Both the position numbers and the translations under genes were made by a program. 64,000 nucleotides of DNA from Paenibacillus dakarensis (GTDB lineage: Bacteria; Bacillota; Bacilli; Paenibacillales; Paenibacillaceae), in assembly GCF_001373415.1 (NCBI RefSeq), contig NZ_CDSE01000020.1:20144-84143 (forward strand). Direction: 5' to 3'. This document shows positions 26,287 to 35,198 of this stretch, piece by piece. Position 1 is the stretch's first letter. The number at the start of each line of letters is the position of its first letter. Under the pieces are notes generated by a model that was not told the DNA's origin, searched no databases, and saw only the letters and a program-made list of their open reading frames with translations.

Positions 26287-26901
26287 TTACGAGTTACGCA
26301 TAATGATAGATTCGAGCATATTAGCCACGTCTTCGCAAGTGTCCGTGGTCATCTCAAGACGTTCGTAAATTTCTTTACGTTTAATCAGTTCGATCGGATC
26401 GGATACGGTAGCGAATAATTGTTTAGTACAGATACGCAGCAGCTCGTCCCCTTGGTTCTCAAGATCGTTCAGGCGAATCGTGTACTCGCGAATAGCCAGC
26501 AATTTCTTCTGCGACAGCAGATGAATAGCCTTTTGTATCTCGTACGAAGACTGACGCAAAATTTCGGCAAACTGCACAATATACTCGTCGGGCTGTCCCA
26601 ACTGATACATGTAGAACCTTGATGCGGTAGCCTCCAATCCGTCTATTACATCATCCATACTGGTTGTCAAATCCATGATGTCGTCGCGTTCAATTGGCGT
26701 AATAAATGTTTTGTTGAGTTCAGTAATGATGGTGTGCGTATACGTATCGCACTGAGACTCAAATTTTTTCATTTCATTAGCAAAGCCTGTGACATCTGTA
26801 AGATTAGAAACGTGCTGTGAGAAGTAATCTGCTGCCTGCACGATTGTGTCGGCCATATTCTCCAACGTCTGAAAGAATATATCCTTTTTCTTCAATTTCA
26901 T
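26287..26901 (-). CDS. DUF47 family PhoU-like protein (PiT accessory)
   Basis: 204 residues, all helical and hydrophilic, with the DUF47/YkaA pattern ('FFQTLENMADTI', 'PIERDDIMDLTTSMDDVIDG', 'RKEIYERLEMTTDTCEDVAN'). These PhoU-like proteins are encoded with PiT transporters and influence phosphate uptake. It is the first gene of the two-gene pit operon, behind GGGG. Confidence 0.88.
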   Translation of the reverse strand: MKLKKKDIFFQTLENMADTIVQAADYFSQHVSNLTDVTGFANEMKKFESQCDTYTHTIITELNKTFITPIERDDIMDLTTSMDDVIDGLEATASRFYMYQLGQPDEYIVQFAEILRQSSYEIQKAIHLLSQKKLLAIREYTIRLNDLENQGDELLRICTKQLFATVSDPIELIKRKEIYERLEMTTDTCEDVANMLESIIMRNS

Positions 26902-27110
26902 ACTCTAACCCCTTTACGGAAAATTGCCAAGAACGTTGAAATGAATGGAAAAGACAACCTTATATATCTTATCACATCCCAAGAAACGTGTGTACAAAAA
27001 CTATTTCGCCGATCCTCATACCACCTGATTTTTAGTAAAAAATAGCACAGTTTTTCAACTAATGATATTAACTTACCCCCTTTGGAGACGATTATCCCAC
27101 TTTATCCGAA

Positions 27111-28205
27111 TTAAGGATTAGTTATTGTCACATGTGCTTCAAAACTAGGAGTGTTCGGAACAATGTTGAAATAAGTCGTCCCCGGCACTAACGGAACCTC
27201 TTTTCCATCTTTTACAAAGCGGATCACATCCCCTTCAGCGCGAACCCACTGGCCCCGAATCACCTGTCCCTCCTGGAACAGCATCGCTTCGCCGCCCGAA
27301 TTAACATCGATAGCCAATCTTCCGATATCATCCAGCGTTTTATGAGCAGCCCCTAGCACAATGACATTAGCTGCTGTAAGGACTGACTCATCATTCCGGT
27401 CGATATGAGGCTTGCCGTTCATGGATCTCTGGTACAGCTTCGACTCCGAATCATAGGTATATCCGACGACATAATTCTTCAGCAAGAACGTGAGGTCCAC
27501 CTTGGCCGCCGGCTCACCAGCCGGAGTATTAGCAGCTTGTCCTTCAGCATCTTTCTCATTCTTTATAAACGGATACTGCGGTATGGTTACTTCTGCAGAG
27601 TATTTAAGCTTGTCCGCTCCTTTACGCAGATTTTCGTCACTGGTGTACAAATTGTGCGGAGCTTTCCGATCTTTATCACGCCAAAAATACGCGCCTGCAT
27701 TTCCGATTTCATCCATATCCTGCTTGCCCTGTCTCTGAATGATCGAATAAGCTTCCGGGCTTCCTCCCGCGTGAACCAGGACACCTCCGTAACTCTCTCC
27801 TATATTAATCAGATACGGACGGATACTGCGGACTGGACCGATCTTCTCAATATCTGTCTGGCTTTGGAAAATACCAATCAAGCGCGTTATACCGCCCTCA
27901 GCCAGCACTTCATATACGATATCCGCCTTGCTGAGGCCGGATTGCGGCCGGGCAGCCGGCGCATTGTTAATCATGACAGCGAGCGGTCTCCGATTGGAGG
28001 CCTCCTCAAGCGGCATGCCTGTAAGCGGTGCGGTAAATGCTTCCGGCTTCTCGTCAGGCTTCTCTACCGGAGCTTCAACCGGAGCCTGAACCTCTGGTGT
28101 GACAGGTTCTTCTGCTCCCTTCTGTCCTCCGCAAGCAGACAGCATAATCAACGCCATAACGGATAGAATCGTTTTCTTCCAAGCAGATTTATTCATGTTC
28201 GACAT
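27111..28205 (-). CDS. yerB: DUF3048 lipoprotein (YerB-like)
   Basis: 364 residues with a lipoprotein signal (lipobox LSAC, Cys25) and a Pro/Glu/Ala-rich linker (about 35-58, PVEAPVEKPDEKPEAF). The DUF3048 domain follows ('RRPLAVMINNAPAARPQSGL', 'ADIVYEVLAEGGITRLIGIF', 'KIGPVRSIRPYLINI'). Bacillus YerB has the same architecture and lies close to yerC and the pur operon. It is anchored outside the membrane; its function is unknown. It is monocistronic behind GGGGG. Confidence 0.85.
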   Translation of the reverse strand: MSNMNKSAWKKTILSVMALIMLSACGGQKGAEEPVTPEVQAPVEAPVEKPDEKPEAFTAPLTGMPLEEASNRRPLAVMINNAPAARPQSGLSKADIVYEVLAEGGITRLIGIFQSQTDIEKIGPVRSIRPYLINIGESYGGVLVHAGGSPEAYSIIQRQGKQDMDEIGNAGAYFWRDKDRKAPHNLYTSDENLRKGADKLKYSAEVTIPQYPFIKNEKDAEGQAANTPAGEPAAKVDLTFLLKNYVVGYTYDSESKLYQRSMNGKPHIDRNDESVLTAANVIVLGAAHKTLDDIGRLAIDVNSGGEAMLFQEGQVIRGQWVRAEGDVIRFVKDGKEVPLVPGTTYFNIVPNTPSFEAHVTITNP

Positions 28206-28417
28206 TCTGTTTCCCCCTAATTCAATTAACTCCCATGCTAATTTTCAATATCCTGCTGCTGACTAAAAAGATTATATTTTACATTTAAGCACAAAACCTA
28301 TGATTTGTCTGTAACGCCCCAGGAGAGCCATAGAGGGTATTATTACCAGCAAATGGCCCGGAAAAGAACGCCCTGTTTTTCCGAATCATTAAAATTAAAT
28401 TAAAAATTTATTTAAAA

Positions 28418-28435
28418 TTGTGATTTAAATCACAA
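28418..28435. promoter_or_regulatory. CRP/FNR-type box, distal, upstream of doxX
   Basis: TTGTGATTTAAATCACAA is an 18-bp perfect palindrome matching TGTGA-N6-TCACA. Its centre is about 41.5 bases before the transcription start predicted from the TATAAT at 28456, the usual activating position for FNR/CRP proteins. Confidence 0.6.
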
Positions 28436-28438
28436 GTG

Positions 28439-28456
28439 TTGTGATTATTTTCACAT
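28439..28456. promoter_or_regulatory. CRP/FNR-type box, proximal, upstream of doxX
   Basis: TTGTGATTATTTTCACAT again fits TGTGA-N6-TCACA (last base T). Its centre is 21 bases, two helical turns, from the distal box. It lies between the likely -35 and -10, so occupancy here would be expected to repress. Confidence 0.5.
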
Positions 28457-28461
28457 ATAAT
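28456..28461 (+). promoter_or_regulatory. -10 element of the doxX promoter
   Basis: TATAAT, about 100 bases before the doxX start. The -35 region (28433-28438, CAAGTG) is poor, as expected of an activator-dependent promoter. Confidence 0.5.
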
Positions 28462-28559
28462 AAAGACATGAAAGAGATGATCATTCTTCCATCACAACAA
28501 GAAATTACACATCAAGGATAATTGTTGAAAATAAAAAATCATTATTAGGAGTGATCCAT

Positions 28560-29096
28560 ATGTTTAACACTTGGCTGAGAGAGAATAAAATCGCAATGTG
28601 GCTTTTAACCGTCATTCGGGTCTATGTCGGATATGAATGGTTAACAGCAGGATGGGGTAAGCTCACGGGTGGTGGATTTGATGCTTCGGGATACCTTAAG
28701 GGGGCGATTGCAAATGCCACAGGTGATCATCCCGCCGTACAAGGCTGGTGGGCAGCGTTTCTGGAGCATGCCGCTCTTCCAGGCGTGAATGTATTCAACT
28801 TTATCGTACCGCTTGGCGAATTCCTCGTCGGTCTCGGACTTATTCTCGGAACGTTTACTACCTTTGCCGCACTGATGGGACTAGTAATGAATGCAGCTTT
28901 CCTCTTCTCGGGTACCGTAAGCACCAACGCACAATTGCTGCTGCTTGAAGTATTGATTATCGTTGCAGCTGCTAATGCCGGCAAGATCGGTCTTGACTAC
29001 TATGTGCTTCCTTACCTTCGCGGTTTGTTCAAAAAGAACGGACACAAGAAGCATACGGGCGGCAGCAAATTACTCAACAAGCATAGAACCGCTTAA
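28560..29096 (+). CDS. DoxX-family membrane protein
   Basis: 178 residues from the ATG at 28560 behind TTAGGAG; the GTG three codons earlier overlaps the ribosome binding site. There are four membrane helices with the DoxX pattern ('VIRVYVGYEWLTAGWGKLTG', 'FIVPLGEFLVGLGLILG', 'GLVMNAAFLFSGTVSTN'). DoxX proteins are associated with redox and quinone-linked membrane complexes. The C terminus is basic. Tandem FNR-type boxes upstream suggest oxygen- or NO-responsive control. A strong terminator follows. Confidence 0.8.
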   Translation: MFNTWLRENKIAMWLLTVIRVYVGYEWLTAGWGKLTGGGFDASGYLKGAIANATGDHPAVQGWWAAFLEHAALPGVNVFNFIVPLGEFLVGLGLILGTFTTFAALMGLVMNAAFLFSGTVSTNAQLLLLEVLIIVAAANAGKIGLDYYVLPYLRGLFKKNGHKKHTGGSKLLNKHRTA

Positions 29097-29147
29097 TTGC
29101 AGAGCTTCCTATAGAGTGACCATACTGATGCAATACCGCATATTAAG

Positions 29148-29188
29148 AAGGCCTCCACTTCATCCGACTCGGTTGAAATGGAGGCCTT
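29148..29188. terminator. Intrinsic terminator between doxX and the alpha/beta hydrolase gene
   Basis: AAGGCCTCCACTTCA pairs with TGAAATGGAGGCCTT, followed by TCGTTT. The genes are convergent, so it may serve both. Confidence 0.8.
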
Positions 29189-29217
29189 TCGTTTACTCAA
29201 TACACTTTATCTGGGAT

Positions 29218-30045
29218 CTATATCATCCAGTGCTGCCATTCCTGCTGATCGCTTTCAAGCTCCTTCAGCCAATCCCGTGTCCGCTTGAGCAGCTGATCCC
29301 GGTGCGGCCCTGACGAATACGTATGATCTGCCTGGAAGATGATCTCTTTATCGCACCGTCCCTCCTGACGCATCCAGAACACCTTTTGGAACAGAAAAGC
29401 ATAATCAACAGGAATAATGTCGTCTGATGTTCCGTGGATGACCAGCACATTCCCCGTAAATTTGGCAGCTTCCTGAAATGGCTGCCCTGCTGCCAAAGAT
29501 TCGAAAAACATCGGACTGAACTCATACCCTAAATAATCTGCTCTTCCAGCCTTCACCGACTCATCATATACCTTGCGGCCGGTAATCGTCACAATATCAT
29601 TAAACGGATAACCAACCGCCGACCATAATACCAGGTTCTTCACCCGGTGATCCCGTACAGCCGTCTGAAGTGCTACCGCACCTCCAAGGCTATGGCCGAT
29701 TAATGTTACTCTGGAGGGATCAACATCAATACAGTTAAGTGCATAATCCAGTACGGAACGGGTCTGGGCAATCATCGACTCAAGCCCTTCTGCTCCGTAA
29801 GAACCTGAACTTTCACCGCAGCCTATATAATCGAAGCGAACAACCATATATCCGTCCGCCGCAAGCTCCCGTGCGGTCTTCACGAACAAACGGTCTACGC
29901 CGATTCTGCTTCCTACAAAGCCATGGCAGATGACAACAAGAGGAACACGATTGCAGCTTCCTTCCTGCTTCACCTCTGAATGAGGGTAATGAATACTTGC
30001 CGTCAGTTCCTCCCCATGGTGCCGAATAACAATTTGCCGCTCCAT
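29218..30045 (-). CDS. Alpha/beta hydrolase
   Basis: 275 residues from the ATG at 30045 behind GGAGGGG. 'VVICHGFVGSR' (oxyanion region), the nucleophile elbow 'LIGHSLGGAVAL', 'IHGTSDDIIPVDYA' (acidic residue) and a late 'ADHTYSSG' (His) complete the catalytic triad. The fold family includes many esterases and peptidases, so the substrate cannot be named. It is convergent with doxX. Confidence 0.8.
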   Translation of the reverse strand: MERQIVIRHHGEELTASIHYPHSEVKQEGSCNRVPLVVICHGFVGSRIGVDRLFVKTARELAADGYMVVRFDYIGCGESSGSYGAEGLESMIAQTRSVLDYALNCIDVDPSRVTLIGHSLGGAVALQTAVRDHRVKNLVLWSAVGYPFNDIVTITGRKVYDESVKAGRADYLGYEFSPMFFESLAAGQPFQEAAKFTGNVLVIHGTSDDIIPVDYAFLFQKVFWMRQEGRCDKEIIFQADHTYSSGPHRDQLLKRTRDWLKELESDQQEWQHWMI

Positions 30046-30206
30046 ATACATTCCCCTCCATGTGACCATCCAAATAATAAACAATTCCGATAAGTTTAAT
30101 ATGAATTAATTAAAAGTATCTTAGCATTGTCTTATATAAGGTGTCAATATATAGAAGAAAGGATTTATTCGGCTGTTATTAGTCTCTTAAATCTTATATA
30201 TCCCGT

Positions 30207-30485
30207 TTATTCATAACTGCGAAGGAAGAGCGAATGTGTCTCGACACGCCCCTTGGTCCATTGCTCCTCTTCGTCAACCTCACCCCACAAGTTCGCCGCA
30301 ATCGTCTTCTGCTTATCCTTGGACTTCATTAAAGGATTTCCATAAGCTTCGAATTTCTCATCCGCTGCCGTAAAAGCGTGAGGATCGGAAGTCACATTTC
30401 CCTTCTTCACCACGCTGTCTGCCTGGCTCTCTTTCGAGACTTGGCGTGATTCCGCAGTATTATGCGTTTTGCGCTGATGTGACAT
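30207..30485 (-). CDS. Small hydrophilic protein, unknown
   Basis: 92 residues from the ATG at 30485 behind AAAGGGTGA. It is Lys/Glu/Ser-rich and probably disordered, with a few patterned stretches ('DPHAFTAADEKFEAYGNP'). It has no signal peptide or membrane segment. I do not recognise the family. Confidence 0.6.
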   Translation of the reverse strand: MSHQRKTHNTAESRQVSKESQADSVVKKGNVTSDPHAFTAADEKFEAYGNPLMKSKDKQKTIAANLWGEVDEEEQWTKGRVETHSLFLRSYE

Positions 30486-30673
30486 ACGAATGTTCACCCT
30501 TTCATGTTTACTTGTCCCTTAATACACATTCTCAATTCAAGGTTGATTATATTGTTGAGAGTCAGGCGGTGGATTATTCCTGTCTGGGCGAAACTTCACT
30601 TTTAGGTAGCGTTGGGGTACGCTGAGATATAGTGAACACTATATTTCGAAATGAATCACGGAGGAGCGCATCA

Positions 30674-31336
30674 ATGAAAATCAAACAGATGATTCGGGAA
30701 AACAACCGTTTGCAGGATCAAATGACGCCTGCCAACCTGAAATATTATGAAGATATAGTCATCTATATCCGCACGAGTGCTGTGGATGAAGCCTGCGGAG
30801 AAGAGGCATTGTTAAAGCTTGGCCGGCAATTACTTGATGCCCAGCAGCAGGGCAAACAGGCGGAAGATATATTCGGAAGCGATCCTGCAGAATATTGTGC
30901 CGGGATTATAGAGACTCTTCCGAAGCAAAAATTACAGAGCCAGCTGCAGGTTCATCTCATGATTCCGTGGGTCGCGCTAACCTGGTTCTTTTTCGCTGAG
31001 GCTCTTATCGGTTTCATTACGAAGTGGTCTGGTGGCGATGTCGAAAAAGTATCTCAAGTACGAGTATCGACTCTTGTACTCCTTGCGGCCGGCTCTTATG
31101 TACTGGTCAAGTTAATTATGAATCTCATAAACCGGGAAGCCGGTCAACCGGAAGAGAGCCGACGTAAAATCAATGTCCGCAGCATGGGAATCTATATCGC
31201 TGTCACCGTAGTCATCCTTGCTGCCGGAGTATGGCTTGGCCGGGCCCTTCCGGTTCTTGTCATCCCGCCGTGGGTAAGCCTGGTGCTGTTCATAGCCGGA
31301 CTTATTGGGATGAAAGCTTTTTTCTTCAGAAGGTAA
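30674..31336 (+). CDS. DUF1129-like membrane protein
   Basis: 220 residues from the ATG at 30674 behind GGAGGAG. A hydrophilic N-terminal part of about 95 residues ('ENNRLQDQMTPANLKYYED', 'FGSDPAEYCAGIIETLP') is followed by four membrane segments. The N-terminal pattern ending in FGxDPxxYC is that of DUF1129 proteins of Firmicutes. The function is unknown. Confidence 0.7.
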   Translation: MKIKQMIRENNRLQDQMTPANLKYYEDIVIYIRTSAVDEACGEEALLKLGRQLLDAQQQGKQAEDIFGSDPAEYCAGIIETLPKQKLQSQLQVHLMIPWVALTWFFFAEALIGFITKWSGGDVEKVSQVRVSTLVLLAAGSYVLVKLIMNLINREAGQPEESRRKINVRSMGIYIAVTVVILAAGVWLGRALPVLVIPPWVSLVLFIAGLIGMKAFFFRR

Positions 31337-31439
31337 GAATGTTCCATTCTTGAAATTCCTACTCCTGCATAAGGTCTATAACAATTTATGAATCTTAATA
31401 TGGTAAAATAAAGGAAATTATGAGGTGGGAGGTTTGAGG

Positions 31440-32384
31440 ATGAAGAGCATTCGTAAGCTACCCTTACTTGCAGCGGCCCTTGCGCTGACACTGGCTTTGG
31501 AGACAGGGGCGGCAGCTGCACCAAGTACCGCAGACAGCCAAACAACAGCTGTAGATCAGGCGGCAAAGTCCACAGCATTTGCCAATGCGGTATATAACAA
31601 GGCTGAGACTCTTCTGAAGAAAAAGGACGGTCTGGCCTACGCCAAATCCTACATCACCAAGAATATTCATCATTTAACGAAGTCTCAGGCAACACGGATC
31701 GTGCTGAAACTGGAGAATGCCGTAAATGCCGGAATAGCTGGCAACACAGATAAGCTGCTTAAGGAACGGTACCAATTATCCCTGCGCACCACCTTCAAAC
31801 AAGGCAGCTCCATAACCACTGTGTTGAATCGAACCAAGGATACGCAGCTTCGAGCACTTCTTGCTGATCTGAAGGACAGCGGTTATAAGCTCCGTGCACT
31901 CGAAGGATCGGTCTATCCGATTGTAGATTACAACTCATTCAAGCCCTATCAGCCATACGTGAACAAAGACATCCAGCGATACATCGATATGATGTCTACA
32001 GAATCCAGCAACCCTTCAGTTGGGGATGCAGCCCTTCTTATTTCTTGGTCTGAGGTCATTGAGCGCGCGCTGGTACAGGAATCCTTTATCCGTTCCTTTC
32101 CCGTTTCGAATCGTTCCAGGAGTGTAGCCAGCATGTATGATGCCAGCCTGGCATATCTATTCTACGGCATGCCAAATACACCGTTATTCTCATATGATAC
32201 GAAGAAGCTGGACCCTGATGCACGTACCGCTTTCGACAAGCTTTTGGCAAAAAAAGGCCTGTCGAATAACAGCTTACGGCAAAAGCTGAAGGCTTGGTCT
32301 GACGTGCTGAAGCAGAATGGAGATAAGCTCACTGCACAGGTAGATAAACACCGTAGAGCGTCTGTTCCGAACAAAATCTGGTAG
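31440..32384 (+). CDS. Secreted protein of unknown function
   Basis: 314 residues from the ATG at 31440 behind GGAGG. The signal peptide is about 27 residues (ending AAAA). The mature part is helical and Lys/Ala/Ser-rich, with an Ala-rich linker at the N terminus and no known domain. It lies 103 bases after the DUF1129-like gene without an intervening terminator, so co-transcription is possible. Confidence 0.65.
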   Translation: MKSIRKLPLLAAALALTLALETGAAAAPSTADSQTTAVDQAAKSTAFANAVYNKAETLLKKKDGLAYAKSYITKNIHHLTKSQATRIVLKLENAVNAGIAGNTDKLLKERYQLSLRTTFKQGSSITTVLNRTKDTQLRALLADLKDSGYKLRALEGSVYPIVDYNSFKPYQPYVNKDIQRYIDMMSTESSNPSVGDAALLISWSEVIERALVQESFIRSFPVSNRSRSVASMYDASLAYLFYGMPNTPLFSYDTKKLDPDARTAFDKLLAKKGLSNNSLRQKLKAWSDVLKQNGDKLTAQVDKHRRASVPNKIW

Positions 32385-32413
32385 CTTAAAATCATTTAAA
32401 CGCTCATGAACAT

Positions 32414-32453
32414 AGAAGAGCCTGGAATCCTCACATGGAATCCAGGCTCTTCT
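32414..32453. terminator. Terminator between the secreted protein gene and ilvA
   Basis: AGAAGAGCCTGGAATCC pairs with GGAATCCAGGCTCTTCT with one mismatch, followed by a T-rich stretch. The flanking genes are convergent. Confidence 0.8.
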
Positions 32454-32491
32454 ATTCTCTTTCGAACAGACTTCAGTCCATTCTTCCCAGG

Positions 32492-33763
32492 TTAGATCAA
32501 AAGATTGAACAGGTTCATATTCTTGTTCAGCTCTGTATAATCCAAGCCTTTGCGGTTCATTCGCTCAATCAGCGGACTATAGTCATCGGCGTGCATAAGC
32601 TCGATCCCAACCAGTGCAGGACCGTTTTCCTTGTTATGCTTCTTCGTATATTCAAACCGTGCGATATCATCATTTGGTCCAAGTACTTCCTCCAGGAATT
32701 CACGTAAAGCCCCGGCACGCTGCGGAAAATTGATCATGAAGTAATGCTTCAATCCTTCATAGATCAGGGAGCGCTCCTTGATCTCCTGCATGCGGTCGAT
32801 ATCGTTATTGCCCCCGCTGATAACACAGACCACATTCTTGCCCCGAAGTTTGTCCCCGTATAAATCAAGCGCAGCAACAGATAAGGCACCTGCCGGCTCA
32901 ACTACGATCGCGTTCTCATTGTACAGCTCCAGAATCGTCGAACAAGCCTTGCCTTCCGGCACCAGAACAATATCATCTAAATGCTCATTACAGATTTCAT
33001 AGGTGAGCTGACCAACTCTTTTGACCGCTGCGCCGTCAATAAACTTGTCGATTTGCTCCAGGGTCACAACCTCTCCGCGTTCCTTGGCTTCACTCATGGA
33101 GGCTGCCCCAAACGGCTCAACCCCGATAATCTGAGTCATAGGGCTGACTGTTTTGACATAGGTGGCAATACCTGCAGCAAGACCGCCGCCGCCAATCGTA
33201 ACAAACATATAATCCGCCGGAGCATCCATCTCCTCCATTACTTCCATTCCAATCGTACCGTTCCCCGCAATAATACGTGCTTCGTCGAACGGGTGAATGA
33301 ACGTCATGCCTTGTTCGTTACAGGCCTTCATTGCTTGCTCGTACGCGTCATCGAATGTATCTCCCGTAAGAATCACTTCCACGCTGCTTCCGCCAAAACG
33401 CTTAACCTGCTTTACCTTCTGATTCGGCGTTGTGCTGGGCATATAAATTTTGCCATGGATATTCAGCACTTTGCATGAAAAGGCCACACCCTGCGCATGA
33501 TTCCCTGCACTTGCACATACAATTCCCGCAGCCAGCTCTGTTTTCGATAAACTGCGGATCATATTATAGGCGCCCCGGATTTTAAAAGACCGGACAACCT
33601 GTAAATCTTCTCGTTTCAAGTACACATTGCAACCATGTTTGGCAGACAGCACCGCATCACGCTGCAAGGGAGTTCTAACAATCACTTCCCGCAGCACGTG
33701 GTGAGCACGTACGATATCTTCCATACCAACGGTCTTTCTCAATATTTGTGTCTCCTCCATCAT
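32492..33763 (-). CDS. ilvA: Threonine ammonia-lyase (threonine dehydratase)
   Basis: About 423 residues; the PLP lysine is in 'RSFKIRGAYNM', followed by 'CASAGNHAQGVAFSC' and the PLP-phosphate loop 'VTIGGGGLAAG'. A single ACT-like regulatory domain occupies the C terminus ('HYFMINFPQRAGALREFLEE'). It deaminates threonine to 2-oxobutanoate, the first step to isoleucine. The most likely start is the ATG at 33763 with GGAG 5 bases upstream; a GTG and another ATG are within three codons. No T-box was seen in the upstream 180 bases. Confidence 0.92.
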   Translation of the reverse strand: MMEETQILRKTVGMEDIVRAHHVLREVIVRTPLQRDAVLSAKHGCNVYLKREDLQVVRSFKIRGAYNMIRSLSKTELAAGIVCASAGNHAQGVAFSCKVLNIHGKIYMPSTTPNQKVKQVKRFGGSSVEVILTGDTFDDAYEQAMKACNEQGMTFIHPFDEARIIAGNGTIGMEVMEEMDAPADYMFVTIGGGGLAAGIATYVKTVSPMTQIIGVEPFGAASMSEAKERGEVVTLEQIDKFIDGAAVKRVGQLTYEICNEHLDDIVLVPEGKACSTILELYNENAIVVEPAGALSVAALDLYGDKLRGKNVVCVISGGNNDIDRMQEIKERSLIYEGLKHYFMINFPQRAGALREFLEEVLGPNDDIARFEYTKKHNKENGPALVGIELMHADDYSPLIERMNRKGLDYTELNKNMNLFNLLI

Positions 33764-33945
33764 TGTCACTCCACTTCGCCGCCCGGGTGGCGGAAGCCTT
33801 CCGTCTCCCTTGAACTGGTATTTATCCCTATTGTATCACTTTTCACGAAAAAATCTTGGGTGGTTCAGATATATTGTGGAAAGAACCCACACACAAATTA
33901 GTCAAAATAAATAGAATACAGCATCACTTCTAAGGGGGTGTTCTT

Positions 33946-34041
33946 GTGGCTGAGAGAAGAAGAGTGCGTGTTATCGTTCTTAAACCAGGAGAGAAAGCAA
34001 TCGTTATCTGTAAGCACAGCAGACATCGTCGTCATAGATAG
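33946..34041 (+). CDS. 31-residue basic peptide gene
   Basis: GTG start behind AAGGGGGTG at about 5 bases spacing. The product is 31 residues, opening MAERRRVRVIVLKPGEK and ending in an Arg/His-rich tail with one Cys. A strong hairpin terminator follows 55 bases later, and the gene is divergent from ilvA. The ribosome binding site and terminator make a real small gene likely; the function is unknown. Confidence 0.6.
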   Translation: MAERRRVRVIVLKPGEKAIVICKHSRHRRHR

Positions 34042-34095
34042 TCAGATTACTAAATGACCAATGCTGCACGCGGAATTTTCATATTATAAATTGCA

Positions 34096-34135
34096 AAAAG
34101 AGGCTATCCCAATTCCATTGAGGGATAGCCTCTTT
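34096..34135. terminator. Intrinsic terminator after the 31-residue peptide gene
   Basis: AAGAGGCTATCCC / GGGATAGCCTCTT with A- and T-runs on the flanks, so it is potentially bidirectional. Confidence 0.85.
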
Positions 34136-34235
34136 TCTACACTTTCGGTATTAACAACACTGAGTCCCACTGTCTAATCGTGAAGCAGATTTACTTAATG
34201 GGACAGTCTCCTTGCCATGAAATCCATCAGCACTC

Positions 34236-34850
34236 TTAAGCAAATTTCTGCTTGAACCAGCTCGCGGCAGCCTCTACTTCCGTACGGCTCAGCTGATGTC
34301 CGCCCTGCTCCCAGTGGAGCAGCACCTCTGCACCTGCTTCTTTTAACAGGGTAGTCAAATCCTCAGATTCCTGTGGAGGACACATCATATCCCGCTTGCC
34401 TGCTGCGATAAATACAGGTACGCCGGAAAGATCCGGCAGCTTCTTGTCCCGCAGCGGAACCATCGGGTGATGCAGAATGGCGCCTTGAAGTGCGTCGCTG
34501 TAGTGAAAGAGCAGGCTTGCTGCAATATTCGCCCCGTTCGAATACCCTACGGCAACTACACGATTCCGATCGAAGCCGTATTTGTCGGAAGCTGTATCTA
34601 TAAATTCCTTCAGCTCTTGAGTCCGTTTAATCAGATCCTCTTCATCAAAGACCCCTTCAGCCAGTCTTCTAAAAAAACGCGGCATCCCGTTCTCGGATAC
34701 ATTCCCCCGAACACCCAATAGATTCGAGCCTTCAGAAATCATCTCTCCAAGCGGTACAAGATCATGCTCATTGCCGCCCGTCCCATGCAGCAGCAGTAAT
34801 GTTGGAGCATCCGCTGATGTTCCTTGTTTATAAATATGACGATGTTCCAT
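34236..34850 (-). CDS. mhqD: Phospholipase/carboxylesterase-family hydrolase, MhqD-like
   Basis: 204 residues with 'LLLHGTGGNEHDLVPLGEMI', 'VRGNVSENGMPRFFRR', the nucleophile 'VGYSNGANIAASL' and a late 'GGHQLS' histidine. This is the short alpha/beta-hydrolase pattern of Bacillus MhqD (YodD), linked to hydroquinone and diamide tolerance. It starts behind AAAGGAG. An 18-bp MhqR-type palindrome 61 bases upstream strengthens the assignment. Confidence 0.75.
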   Translation of the reverse strand: MEHRHIYKQGTSADAPTLLLLHGTGGNEHDLVPLGEMISEGSNLLGVRGNVSENGMPRFFRRLAEGVFDEEDLIKRTQELKEFIDTASDKYGFDRNRVVAVGYSNGANIAASLLFHYSDALQGAILHHPMVPLRDKKLPDLSGVPVFIAAGKRDMMCPPQESEDLTTLLKEAGAEVLLHWEQGGHQLSRTEVEAAASWFKQKFA

Positions 34851-34910
34851 ATTGAATATCTCCTTTCAGAACCCGCATTTTATACTTGTAATCATGTTGT
34901 GTATAAGATT

Positions 34911-34928
34911 TATCTTAATATTAAGATA
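34911..34928. promoter_or_regulatory. MhqR-type operator upstream of mhqD
   Basis: TATCTTAATATTAAGATA is a perfect 18-bp palindrome with the TATCT-N8-AGATA architecture of the Bacillus MhqR (MarR-family) box. It lies in the promoter region of the mhqD-like gene. The regulator gene is not in the window. Confidence 0.6.
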
Positions 34929-35004
34929 TTTAATCCATCTTAACATATCCACCTTAAAAATCAACCCTCTTCTCCCCTGCCTCCTGGTCTTCACCATATA
35001 GGAA

Positions 35005-35032
35005 AAGGCCCTCCAATCGCTTGGAAGGCCTT
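35005..35032 (-). terminator. Terminator after the serine hydrolase operon
   Basis: AAGGCCCTCCAA / TTGGAAGGCCTT with one mismatch and a 4-base loop, T-rich on the minus strand. It lies about 165 bases past the hydrolase stop. Confidence 0.7.
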
Positions 35033-35198
35033 CTCTCTTCTATATATCTAATCTGTAATAACCGTACGTGTTCCCCCGTAACTCCTTCATTATATCAAAA
35101 TATATATCATATGTCAGCTTGAGTTTTGGGTATTTTCACAAAAATATTGATTTTGTTTAGAAAATGTTCCATATTGGCAGCAAAATTTATGCCATAAT

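Noticed and set aside
31192..31578. Minus-strand open frame across the DUF1129-like and secreted protein genes
   Set aside because: It is antisense to both, has no ribosome binding site and no recognisable protein pattern.
33770..33945. T-box leader upstream of ilvA
   Set aside because: No AGGGTGGTACCGCG-type T-box sequence or specifier hairpin could be seen.
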